Positions 32,031-44,700 of a DNA stretch of 64,000 nt are shown here, piece after piece. The translations under genes were made by a program, and so were the position numbers. Origin of the DNA: Atopsyche davidsoni. Its lineage: Eukaryota; Arthropoda; Insecta; Trichoptera; Hydrobiosidae. The notes under the pieces are model-generated. The model had not been told where the DNA came from. It saw nothing but the letters and a program-made list of their open reading frames with translations, and searched no databases. Location: positions 4,935,501 to 4,999,500 of the forward strand of contig JAILWY010000009.1 of the NCBI GenBank assembly GCA_022113835.1, in the 5' to 3' direction. How positions within the stretch are numbered: the first letter of the stretch is position 1; each line of letters opens with the position of its first letter.

Positions 32031-32390
32031 GGTACTTGTCTTTTATCCGACCACCAAAAAACATTGTCCTATTATTTTGCTTTTTTTTATTGGCAACAGT
32101 GTCTATTTTTTGCTTCTTTTGTTGGCAACAGCGAGTCTCGTCATAGAAATGAAAGTTTTTTTTCAATTTTGTATCATATATTTTACAAACAATGAAAAAA
32201 CGGTTATCTTTGACGGTTAGGTTAGGTTAGGTTAGGTTAATACTTTAAATTAAATAAATAAACAATACGTGTTTTCTCGCCAATAGACACTGTTGCCAAC
32301 AAAAGAAGCAAAAAATAGACACTGTTGCCAATAAAAAAAAACAAAATAATAGGACAATGTTTTTTGGTGGTCGGATAAAAAACAAGTACC
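32031..32390. mobile_element. Fold-back (long inverted repeat) element with telomere-like core
   Basis: Two 101-bp arms, 32031-32131 and 32290-32390, are reverse complements at 99 of 101 positions. They start GGTACTTGTC and end, reversed, the same way. A 158-bp loop separates them. The bases ATTTTTTT flank both ends (32023-32030 and 32391-32398), compatible with an 8-bp target duplication, though this is low complexity and could be chance. Each arm contains a direct repeat of TTGGCAACAG. No protein is encoded, so it is a non-autonomous MITE-like element of unknown superfamily. Near-identical arms imply it is young or maintained by conversion. Confidence 0.9.
32215..32239 (+). repeat. Interstitial telomere-type repeat (TTAGG)n
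   Basis: Five tandem copies of GGTTA, equivalent to the insect telomere unit TTAGG, in the loop of the fold-back element. The array is too short for a telomere; it may have been captured by the element or be part of its family consensus. Confidence 0.9.
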
Positions 32391-32398
32391 ATTTTTTT

Positions 32399-34224
32399 CT
32401 ATAGTACAATTATTAGTTTTATTTAAACACGGGGTTTTTTTTGTCAAGAAAGCATTTATTTAGTATCAGTAGAATAATATAAACCTATTTACTTTTAATA
32501 GTTGCCTATCTAATCGATACTTGTATTCTGTGCGTAGCTCAATAAACCTGTGATAAATATTTTACTTAGCATTCCATTACAATAATAGAAGAGCTAGTTT
32601 TATACTATGGAGTAAAAATTTTGAAATACATTTTATTATTTAATATTTTTTTGCTTTTTATTTACCTTGTACACTGTTTTTCCATTCATACACTAGATTG
32701 TTTCAATGAATTGTCTGTTAGCTGAGATGGCCACTGACCTGTGATTGATTAACTGAAAGATACAATTATTTAGCCACTGGGTAGTAATGGGTCAATAAAA
32801 TAGCTGCTTTCTTGAATGAATGAAGCAACATCTTTTGCTTTATTTCATCCATTGCTTATTAATTTTAATATTTTTTTCGGTACATTAATATTTTAACTAC
32901 TTAAATTAAATTTAAATTTAAATTACTAATACAGTTGTCGATACTCGAATTATACAATACAACTAATTTTTTGTACCATTTAAAAGTAGCTGTTGTTTTG
33001 ATGAAATCGTATTTTTTTATAACGGCCATCACTGCCTCCCGGGATAAACTCGAATTCCTCAATAAAACATTTACTTTAAAAGCGAACACATAAACCTCCA
33101 GTTCATTATTGTTGTATTGATAAGATTTTTAATGGAAATTTGTAGTAGAATGAGTAAACCGAGATAACTAAAAGGAATGGATGTCCTAGAACTGTAAATT
33201 GCTGATATCCCTGATTGACCCTGAAAAGTGATTTTAACATTCATACACTATTTCAAACCTAATAACAAGTCATTGAAATTAAACATGTAATCGTAAAATA
33301 ATTTCTAGTTACGTGATACAATTAATAAAATGTCAGTTATTTAAAAATAAATTTAGCAGATTAAATTTTAATCGACACTGAATACTAGAAAATTTCATTT
33401 TGTAGTAAAAGAGTTTCTAAGCAATTAGAGATTTTGCTTATATTACCTCTGCTTTGCTTAAAATATTTATTTTCGTTTGATGAATACTATGCGAGTCTAT
33501 TTTCGATATTGGTTCAGCAAGAATTGTTATTTAGCATTCAATCGCTTACTCTAATCAGCTTATCTGTATGATATTTACTATGTACGTTTTATGTGCTGAA
33601 CAATCCAATCGAATGGGTTTGCTGACTGGGAAGTTTAATTTTAAATATACATATGAATAATATTACGAATCAAAATAAAAGCAAAACAAAAAATAATGCA
33701 ATTGATTTAATTTAGTAATTAAACCAAAAACGAGTTTCATTTTCTTTGTTCACAGGAGTATAACAAATCAATATTAATTGTAAATGGTTAAATTTGTTTG
33801 TATAGTAATTGTATACATTTGTTGAAAAGAAATATGTAAACCATGTTGCTACCAAAGACCAACATTAAATAATACTGTCTTGTATAATAGAACATTGTAG
33901 AAGCATCTAGGAGAAACCTATATCCAATAGTGAAAAATCCAATCTACAGATTACTGACGCGATTTTTGTCTACTAATAGTATAAATATCGTCCAAGGCAT
34001 CTTCACGTTTATTTCACACAGCAATGGTGTTTATTCAACCGTAAGAAAATGCCCGTACCCCTGACGCAGCACGTAGGCACATCGGCACTTTTAAGACCTA
34101 AAGGTTCAAAACTATGGTTCGCAATTACACATGCTATTATTAAATTCGTAAAAAGTAAAATAATTAGTAAAATCGTATAATCTATTAGTCATGCACAGAA
34201 TGAGAGCTCTTCGCGATGGTAAAA
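32399..34224. other. AT-rich intergenic region
   Basis: About 1.8 kb between the fold-back element and the LINE remnant. There are no supported exons, RNA genes or transposon ends. It may lie in the long 5' region of the downstream peroxidase gene. Confidence 0.45.
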
Positions 34225-34443
34225 AAGCGTAAGGTCTCCTATTTAGGTCATATTTTTAGAAACGATAAATAAAATGTCCTACAGCTGATGGGCCAAGAAA
34301 AAGAGGACATTGGAAGGAGGAATTTACGCCAATGGCTGGAAGTCGAAAGTACAGCCGAATTAATGAGACTGGCCCAAGTTAGATATGTATTCGTTGAAAT
34401 GGTCACTAACTTTCTATGAGGAGAGGCACTAGAAGAAGAAGTA
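34225..34443 (+). mobile_element. LINE (non-LTR retrotransposon) 3' coding remnant
   Basis: Translates with one stop as KVSYLGHIFRND, then VLQLMGQEKEDIGRRNLRQW, LEVESTAELMRLAQ and VEMVTNFL-stop-GEALEEE. This is the pattern at the extreme C-terminus of many insect non-LTR retrotransposon reverse-transcriptase proteins (YLGHxxR ... LQLI ... LRxW). Only this tail is present, as expected for 5'-truncated LINE copies. A related tail occurs on the minus strand near 48950-49060. Confidence 0.75.
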
Positions 34444-37400
34444 TAATAAGCAATATTTTTTCTTCTTCCATAATACATTTAAATAATTATAATCGAGAAA
34501 AGCGTTTCGTCGAATTTCGTTTTATCTTCAAAGTGCTGATTCTCGGAAATGCATTTTTAATGTAGTTCGTAGTTTCACTAGTTTTTTTAAGTAGAAACCC
34601 GAAAAAATCGCGCTTGCGGTGTTTATCGATATTTTCTATTCGCGTATAAATAATATTTACCTACTTTTTTTATAAAAATGTAGTATTTGCGAGCCAAAGT
34701 TTCAACGAAGCAGTACGTCACTCGCGACTCGGTTATCGCCCTGCCCAGAGTGAAGCACGACACCCGAGCTTCGCTGGTCACTGGAGGCTCTCAATACTTT
34801 AAATATTGTTTAACATTATTTACTATGTAATTTTGCCATGCCAAAACGCCAATTTTTTTTCCAAATCGATCACGCGAAAATAATTACGAATCAGAAACCA
34901 GAACTGGAATTATGCTTCAATAGGAAAAGCTTTGTAACAATATTTTCAACGCCTTTAAGCGTTGATATTTTGGAGTATGCGACAGTTTATTTTATTTATG
35001 AATTGCACGCCGAAATAACCCTTAGTTTTTTTTTATAAGGTTAGGGACCTTGCATTTATGAACAAGGAAGGATGGAGTAATAATTGGAAGGATGCTTCTA
35101 AGTAGGATGAGATTAATCTAACAGGATTGGCGGGACGTTCGGCCATGGCCCGATTGGCAAGGGAACCATAGAAACCTTGTCGGAGGAGTCGGATCTCACC
35201 CTTGTCGATCTCGAATTAATGAATTACCCATAGTTTAAAAATATCTGTTATTTGGCATTTACAGTCGATAGTTTACCATAGTGTTATATCCATTTAGTGC
35301 TGCTACTAGCGCAGGTTTTGGGGCTTACAACGTGTGGCTTAAGTGGTATCGTACACGGATTTCTATACTTTCGTGTTTGTGGTAGTGTGACCTGACTTTG
35401 GTAAAGTATGTTTTTGATACTTGAGAACCGCATCGCGTGCGTGCCCGCTCGTGGAGATACGAACTTTTCTTTTTTCCGCAGCGTTCACTGTATCAAATAA
35501 ACATCCCACTCAAATAATTCTGGATACGTGCATTCTCTCGCACGATAAAATCTACCGAGATCTTGACAAGTGTCCAACGGCTGGAAACCGCAGAGAGCAG
35601 TGAATGGTCTCGAGTCTCGCCCCGAATAGCCGGTACTTCGCGAAGCCATTGGAGTGCTCCCATTTTCACTTCCGAACTTATTTCCAACGACGTCAACATA
35701 ATCTGTTTTCTGTCTAGTGCCTGACAAGCGGCACACATGACAAAGCGAATTTTTGAATGAATGGCGCGATATTATTAGTCGTAGGAAAGTTCTGCCATTT
35801 CCACGAAAATTTCACTATTTTTGGCATCGATGTATTTTTTGTTGAAACAATTTCACCGCGTTACACTTGCGTTTTATGCATTAGGCAAAGATACACAACA
35901 TTATCTTGCACCTTATCTTGATAAAAATCATTTGTTTATTAAGATTATGAAATAGTGCTGTTTGCTACAATGATCTTATCAGTTATATTACTTTCTACTT
36001 CAACCGCATCGTAAACCGTATTATTAACATTCGTATTATCGCAAACAAATTTCCAATTGAAATCAAACAATCACCAGTAATTTTAGTATTTACACTGATC
36101 TAATGAGTTCTAATATAAAGTACGGTTGTTTTTAATTCTACAAGTTTTCCAAAAATCAGGTAATAAACTAATATAAACTTAGGAGCCACAAAGGCACTAT
36201 CGGAAAAGCTTTTCTTTCTCTTTGAACATGAGTTTATTAATATTTAATTAAACACAAAAAATAAGCCTGTATTCGAGCCAGAGACGCCATGTTTTTTGTG
36301 CATTTTTAAATCACTAAATGTTGCTAAAAATAAAATCTCGGAGGTTTGTTGAATCTTAATTGGATCAGCGGCAAAAGCACTTCCCGTCGGTGGTGCGCGA
36401 TGGCTCGAAGAAATTTGATCAAATTCTATTTATTGGAAAATCGCAAGTAAGAATCCCTGAAGTGGCTCTAAACATGAGAGCGCTGTCGTACTGGACTTCC
36501 GGTCGCCGGCATAGCGGGGCAACCCTTTCCGGGGAACCGGTAGTCGGCGATACGCTAAATCCAGAACTAACCTTTCTTAGGTCAAGTTCACTTCTACAGA
36601 AGACCAGAAGGCTCAAATTAAATGGCCGCCCAGGCAAGCCTAAACTCAATAATTTAACAGCTTGTTTTTAAAATTAAACCTGAAATCTTCGTACTGTTTT
36701 TCATCACTACATAAAAATATGTGCCCCTTATGTATTTTAATTTCACCTGTCAAACTAATGAGTGTAATTTGTATTCAAAATCCAGCAAAGGTTTCCGTTG
36801 CGTTTATTATTGCTTCAGCGATCGCAATAAAAATGGAAATAAAACTTGTTTTATAGATATATCAATACTATTCAGAAAATCATCACTCCATCAAGGAGTC
36901 GCCTCTTCCCCCTTGGTATCAAATTTATCTCTGCACACTGAATATATTCGAAAAAATAATTTTTAAGTCGTTTTTTCTTCATCCATGCTTATTTAAAATA
37001 TATAAAGACTGTAGTGATAAACTATTAATATTTCGTTTTTCGTTATTCCATGGTGACTTTTTTTATATACCACCTACGGAAGAACAATTTTTGCATGAGA
37101 AAATCAGACCAAGAGAAAATATTTCTGCAATAAAATATTGTAGTAATCGTATGGTAGAACGATGTGGTTTTAATATTGTATTGTTAATGAAACAAATCCA
37201 CAAAAATAAAATAATATATCAAATAAATATCTCAACTCTTTATTTTATTATATTCGAGATAAATTGTTTGAAATTGTATTTATTATTACACATATAACTT
37301 ATACAGTATGTAAATAATTTACGTTCAGTTTTAATTGAACATTATCTCCTTTCAATTATATTTTTTAATAAATTGATGTTTCAACTGTTCAACAAATAAG

Positions 37401-40400
37401 ACACAAAACGATTGATATATTTTTATACTTCAGTTATATACTTTAACCAACGAAAATAGTATGTTAGGACCAATTCATATTTATAATTCATGTTTTGATA
37501 TTTTTCATTTGGGTTAATACAAATTTTCGGTTGTCTTTTGCCAAAGATTATTTTGTTATACCTGTAAACCGATATACAGTAACCAAGATACACTTATGAC
37601 TGGGACATTCTCATACAGGCTTTAATATATATTCTGGTATTGTTATAAATAATATCTTATTTTAACCAACGAAACGCACAACATAATAATGAAGAAAACA
37701 ACAAAAAGTAAAAAACAAGTGCATAATTTTTTTTTATTGATTATACTTACTCAAAATGATATTTTGAATTAATTTTGTCAAATAACTTATTACTCGATCG
37801 CTTCAAATTTATTATACCAGTCGATGTTAACGACTGGCCTAAGTATCACTTTATATCCTTTACTATTTAAATTTGAAAAAAATGTATATTTCTAACGAAA
37901 ACCTTCATTAAATCAATGCAAAACATCCACATTCCCGTATAAGTTAATTGTGAATAAAATATTTTTATAGGCAATCAACACGAGAAAAAATATTTTTTAA
38001 AATCCATCTATGTTTAAAAATAAATGTTTTGGAGATTTTTCTTGTTGTTTTGTGTGTGTCGTAAAAATAAATTGTATGCATAATTTTTTTACTCAGTCGT
38101 ATCGTTTCGGTGGTCCTGGCACCCTGGCCGTGGTCCTGGTCACCCTATCCGCGGGGCTGGTGGCTTCTGACAGCCTTCCGTATAGTTTGCCTGTTAGTCG
38201 CGTGTAAATTATCATAATGTAAACATCTCTGCCCCCAAGTCAGGAAACGTGCTAGTGAACCTCACATCGCTATCAAGTTGTACCAAAAACCAAATATTAA
38301 GTAAAACACTAGAACGTCTACAATTACACAATTTCGAAGTGAATCTGGAATAAAAGTCGAAATACACTGTAATTGCGAAATATAAACACTGTAATAACAA
38401 GACTTCTTATCATCTATTTGATTTTTGAAAGGTTAGTTTAACACACGATAGTTGACTTGTAGCTGTAATCTCGACAAGCAGTAGAAGTGCATTTTTTTTA
38501 AATTGACTGTAGTTAAATCTATTTTAATGAATAATTTTCGGTAATAATGTTTTTGTAATCTTTAAAACTGACTATCTGACTGACATTTGGCATTAGATAT
38601 GCCAATATTGTTATTTTAAAGGAAGCAGCTGAGCCAGGCATGATGCATGCCAAGTGTTTATTCCGATTATATTCTTTCTTTCACAAAAATTATTTAGCAC
38701 TGAAAATAATTAATTATCTCTAATTACGATTCATAAACTTGTACTGAATGTAACAAAATCTTTGCCAGTTTCGTTAAAAAAATTAATGCAATACAAAAAT
38801 CAATATAACTGTGACTATTTGAAGGCTCTTAAATAAATATATACACTGTGTATCAAAGTCATAATATAATCCGAAAATTGGATAGGGAATACCACTTCTA
38901 GTACACAACACCAAAGGAAAAAAACACACACACACATATATAATATGTAAAAACAAAATTAAACCCACTATAAGAAAGTATTATCTTTATTTATCGTTTA
39001 AATCAAGTTCACAATAAAAATAAATAGCTAATTTTTAAAACTAATTTAATTTCTTGTCTTATTTTTCTGGCGGTGCGTGACTTTTGAGACACGGTATATA
39101 TAATAAGTGTGGATTAAATTAAGATTATAGAATCACATAAAGCTTCTCATTAAATCAACTGATTGATATACATTTATTGCTTCATACGAAGAGTCCGCCA
39201 CGACGCTGCCTTTCACACGTGGCCAATTTCATAAGGCAATAATAGTTTCCACCTTATTTCCATAGAAAAAAACAAGGTTTAACTATTCATGAGTTAAGGT
39301 AATCGATAGGTAAACATACGTTTTAAATTGTTTCATCATAATCTTTCATAATATATTTGAAATAGCAATGATGCCGATACCTCGATAATTTGTGTTGTAA
39401 ATTTCAATAATTTAGTGCGTGTTGATGGTATAAAATTAAATGACGCTATAACTTTACTTTGTCAGGTTTGAAGAAAAATAAATGTTATGAGTAAAAAAAT
39501 TTCACAAAGGATTCATCGGTCGTGACAGTCAAAACCCATAGGCTAAAAATTCCATAACACACTTTTTAGTAAAAACAAACATTTACTTGTTTATGTTTAT
39601 ATTGCTTTTATCGGATAAATTATTAACCTAACCGACTTATTTATTTAATCGCTAATATTTCATGTATAGGTATATTATAAGTTTACTACGGGGAGACTAT
39701 TTAAATAAATTATGTAATTTATTTTTTTAATATTTATATTTTTTTAATACACCACATAAAACGTGGACAAAGTTTCGTCACATCCGAAAATATGTGCATT
39801 TTAAATTTTCATTTACAATTTATGTGATTTTTGTTTGAAATTATCTCACCTAACCATCTTCGTAGAGACGATAACAAATCTAATCGTTGGATTTTATTTT
39901 TTACAAAAAATTAAATTTCGCATTGACTGTCTCAATTAGCATGATTTCTGAGTTTGGTTAAATTAATAAAGATTTTCTTGAAACTATTTATTCTGCTAAA
40001 ATTATTATTATTATTAAAGAAATCGCATTTTCTACAGTAATGTATTCTTTCTTCTTCCAGTACTTACTTCTTTTTAATAACTTTCTCATTTGGAGTCGTC
40101 CTTTTCAATTATTTAATTTTTCATTTAATTATCTTCTGGCAGGAGGAACTTTTATTAAGTGTCTGATATCAATACTGTATGGTATTAATTTACTTATCTG
40201 TCAATGTAAATTAAGGTTACATAGAAAGGTATTACGTCCATTTGATATTTTAATATTGAAATACGATATTTTCAATGTGGTTTTATTTTCTATTGATTTG
40301 CAATTAATGGCAATGTTTATAAATGTCACATGAGATGAAAGCAAATGTTGGTGACAGCATTAATTAAATTAATGGTTGAAAACAGCCATTGGAATAAAAA

Positions 40401-41750
40401 TCACTGTTTTAATTATAACTCTAGAAATGTATATTTTATTATCAACCTATTCTACATATGTTGAATAAATAAAATAGACTGTGTCTCAAATGCCATCGTA
40501 TCACCAGAAAACTATTTAACCACATTTTTTACAATCTTGATTAATTTTATGGTTAGCAGCGTATTTTTCTAAAAAAATTGTTTTTCATTAATTTAATGCA
40601 AAAAAATATTATATTTCTGTATAAATAATAATAGGATTCACAAAAATGGCATACTTCGGTATTTCGCTAGTTATTTGGAAAAAAATGTGACAAATCAATC
40701 TAATTTTCTCACTTTTCAGAGACATTAACATTTTGCTGGATGTGAATTAACAAACATTACAAAAAAAAATTTTTTCTATATAGCAAATACATATATTGGT
40801 TTTTAAGCATAGCGTATTTTTAAGTTTTATATAAAAAAAATTATATTTCAAACTAAGTTTACTTTAGTGTAAAAAGTATCTAACTCTCGTACAAAATGAA
40901 ACTCTCCTCTGTCTTAATCAAGTTATTTACCAGTTTGATTAATTTTGATTGTATACTATGACGCTTTTCATCTAAAAAAATCGGCTTTGAGAAATAGTAA
41001 AATATAGTGCACTTAGTCAAAAGAGGTGTTTAAGGGTTCTTGCAAGTCCGAGCAGAGGGTTTCCTTGTCCCTAACTTTCTGGAACGAAAGCTCGGATGAA
41101 TCACTCAAACACGTGCTCCCTTGCTACCTCTTTGTTGCCGAATGGTTATAGATTAACTTGGACAAAAATACAACATTAAAGGAAGCTGGGGCTGACCGTC
41201 TCATACAGACACCAAAAAAATACTTCGTAATCTTTTATGGTTTTATTAAACTAATCTGCAGTCGATCAATTAATAGCGTCTAAGACCTCGGATTCAACAG
41301 ATAAGGATTTCACACAAAACTAAAAAATTTGCATGCTATGCCAAAATACATATTTAACTACGCAAAAAGATTCGTTTCTACATCAGTATGCATTGAATTA
41401 GCCAGTATTGTATAATAATTTATAGTGACTTTTTAACTGAATACGTGTTCCTATTTATCGAAATGCAAGCCAGGTCCATTATTTTCTTCTTATGACTCCA
41501 TCAAATAATGTATTATATTAATCGTTATATTACCATTCCCCTTTGTTGTTGAGCGCACCTCAACGAGACCGCATACGGTCGGCTCCGATTGTTGCAGTCC
41601 AGTAATACTACCGACATTACATAATCATTATCCAATAACTAATAATATTTAAATACTTAATTTTCCAACAAGTCATAGGTAGAAGATTGATTTTATTCAT
41701 ATTCACTTCATCAGATTTCCTCAGTTTGTACAGATGTTTATTGTTTCCAG
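34444..41750. other. Gene-poor region upstream of the peroxidase, with GC-richer islands
   Basis: Mostly AT-rich. GC-richer islands lie at about 34690-34800, 35060-35220, 35430-35740, 36360-36660, 38095-38215 and 41040-41190. The first peroxidase exon seen starts at an acceptor (41750) with untranslated sequence, so a non-coding first exon and promoter should lie upstream, possibly in one of these islands; 36360-36449 ends at a good donor (GCAA|GTAAGA). The island at 38095-38215 might be an exon (separate entry). No tRNA or complete transposon was recognised. Confidence 0.4.
38096..38190 (+). other. Possible isolated exon encoding a hydrophobic, signal-like segment
   Basis: A G+C-rich 95-bp block in AT-rich surroundings, preceded by a T-rich tract and TTTACTCAG and followed by GTTAGT. 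In one frame it reads SYRFGGPGTLAVVLVTLSAG followed by LVASDSLPYSLP. This resembles a signal peptide or membrane segment. It could be an alternative N-terminal exon of the downstream peroxidase gene or belong to another gene. There is no in-frame ATG inside the block. Support is only compositional. Confidence 0.25.
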
Positions 41751-41787
41751 ATGGTGAGATCCCCTCTGTAGCTCATCAACCAACAGC

Positions 41788-44700
41788 ATGGATCAGCCGT
41801 CCACCTCCGAGACCTCCCCCCTGGTCAAGGGGTTCTCCGGGCCTTCGTACGTCTTCACCTCCACCACGGCTCGGCTGCGGCAGAACCGGCTTAGGAAAAT
41901 CCAATGCTGCATATGCTCTGTGATACTGTAAGAAACTTTCGATACTTTATATTATTTAACTACCAAAACCAACGAACACTTTCATTAAACTAATAGCTTT
42001 ACATCCACGGAAATCATTTGCAATAATCCCTACCATATTTCGCTTTTTAATATAAAATGTATGTCGCAGTTTTTCCTCGCGTGCCAATGAAACTGGGAGT
42101 TCCCGATTGTCAATTATTACAACAGTATTAATCATGGGATGTATGGTAGAGTTTTAATTGAAATGTCTTATTTTTTGCTGCCAAGTAATATGATATTGAA
42201 CAGAGGACAATAACAATTATAATAGATTTAAATCAATATGTTTTACATCTTTAAAAAATGCATAGTATATAACTTTTATTAACTTCACATACTACAATTA
42301 ATCTTTACGTGTTATTTTTTCTCTCAGGGTAGTTTTGAAAGCATGCCATATTTCTCATTATTTTTTTAAAGATAATTAATAATTTTGAAACAGCGTCCAT
42401 TAATCAAAAATATTATTCCTGTTTAGTATCTAGCCGAATAGCTGGGAGATTACGACTATATCGTTTAGCACTTTTTTTTTTTCGGGGATCAGACCTTAAA
42501 ACCTGAAAGCGTTTACTACTGAAAGTCGTCATAAACTTTTCAAATGTGAATGCTTTCATTCTTTTATTTTGCCTCTATTTTTTTGTTAAAGACGGTAATT
42601 TATTTACACACTGCTTCATGTGTTATATAATGAGTCTCTCAAACAAATATATTAATATTCAAATAAATCTTGTTGCAAATTTACATCATGAAAATAAAAA
42701 AATGCATTTAGCATTAAATATATTAAATTATTTTAAAAAATACTGCACATAATAAAGCTATAGATTTCTTATGTAACTTTCGTAATAAAAAAACTGCTGA
42801 TAAGATAACCGTCTATTTTCCTAAATCTACCTAAACGCATAAATGTTTATTTTATTCACGTTGTCTTCTGAGGTAAAAGCTGTTTTTAGTTAACTAAAGC
42901 CTTGAATTCGTATGGCTGATTTAAGTTTTATGCAAAATATTTCTCTTAAATCAGTGAGTGACAGTATAACAACTCAGCCGTGAAACTGGAAAATATATGA
43001 TCCTTAAAAAATAATATATAAATACTTAAAGAATATTGTTTCTATAAAAATAAAGTGTTTATGGGTTTATTCAGAGTCCAAACTAAATTTTAACTTTAAT
43101 GTATCTTGTACACTTATTACTTAGGCTTTTTTTTTACTGTGCAGAAACATTGGAGGATCTTCTTATAAATCAAAAACTGCAGATTGTCATAATATTTTTC
43201 AATATATTTTAAATTTGAATACTTTTTATACAGTTAACTGTTTAATATATGTATAGCACGCCACTGAGCAATCAGGATACAACATATTCAAAGAAATTGT
43301 TCAATACAAATTCCATCCACGAATAGGTGCTATGATATTTATCAGTGACTCGCAATTAATTTCAAATTTTCACACTAAGATATTTATGTCTATAAATCCC
43401 AATTTTAAAATTCAATTGAGAAATTGTTCAAGAAAACATAATTCACCACCTTCATAAATTCCTGCACACAAAATATTACATACAGTTTAATATTAGAAGT
43501 GTTATAAAGGCTATGAGGGAACTATGTTTTGATGAGTTTTCTAATGTTTTTTTTTTTTGTATTGCAGGGGAATATTTGCATTAGCAATCATAATATCTGT
43601 TTCATATAACATAGAAAATCCGGATGATATCCCGGACAACTCAACCACAGATAACCTGAATGATGGTAGTCAAGTCTTACCTGTCTTGCTAACTCTGTCG
43701 TGGCCGAGATCGGGTAAGTGCAATTAAAATTAGTAATCAAATACTCTTTAAAAATCTTTCCATTTCTTGATGTTCATAAATCTTGACATTATTGAAAATT
43801 ATTCATTCGATAAAGAAAAGGTTACATTACGACACCAGTCGCTAATTAAATTCATTTTCTCTAATTTGTTTACTGTTTTGTATTTATAATTTTACAAAAA
43901 CTTAAATATTCTACAAGCTTGTCTGTTTTTTTTTTACTGTGAGATGCAAAAAGTTAAACCCGCCATGTGAATAAATTAACAAGTAATTAAACAACTTTAT
44001 TCAGGAAAAATTCAAACACTAAAAAACACCAGTATACGATGAAAAAAATTAAATTGAACATGTTAGGGTTATTTTTCTGATTTTTTTTTTTTGGTTTTGT
44101 GTTCTTTTAAGTTTTCGTTTATTATAAAAATTATAATAAAAAAAGCATGTAAATGTTTTCTCGGAAAGTTTATGGCTTCACAGTGTCTTATCGATTGATG
44201 TTGCATTCAACTAGTTTGTTTTGTGTTTTAATTTTTTTTTCTGCTTGTCCCAAGTCGGTAAGTCCCATACTCGAGTTTTTTTTTAATCATTTTCTGGTCT
44301 GTTTTGCGAAAAGTCGACTGCAACAATTTAAAAAATTTAAATGCAAAAAGTTAGATACATCCCTTCTTCCGAACAGAATATTTTTTTCATTTCTTGTAAA
44401 TTTACTTTTAATATGATAAATATGTGTTTTTCCGATTGAAGTGTAGGAATTTGGAGATTCGTCATGTCCCTGCTCTAAGAGTCCTAAACATTTAAAAGTC
44501 TTTTTTTCAATTGGAATTAAAAGATTTAATATAAACCCTGTGCGATTTATTATTTTAAAAATTTAAAAAAAAAAAATTTTAAACAAAGTTTGGTTTTGAA
44601 AAGTCGTCATTTTATTCAATTTTTCAACATCTTCAAGATTTTATTTTACCCCGAAAATGGACGGTGGAAATATAATTTATAGTTTTTTCAATACTCTTTA

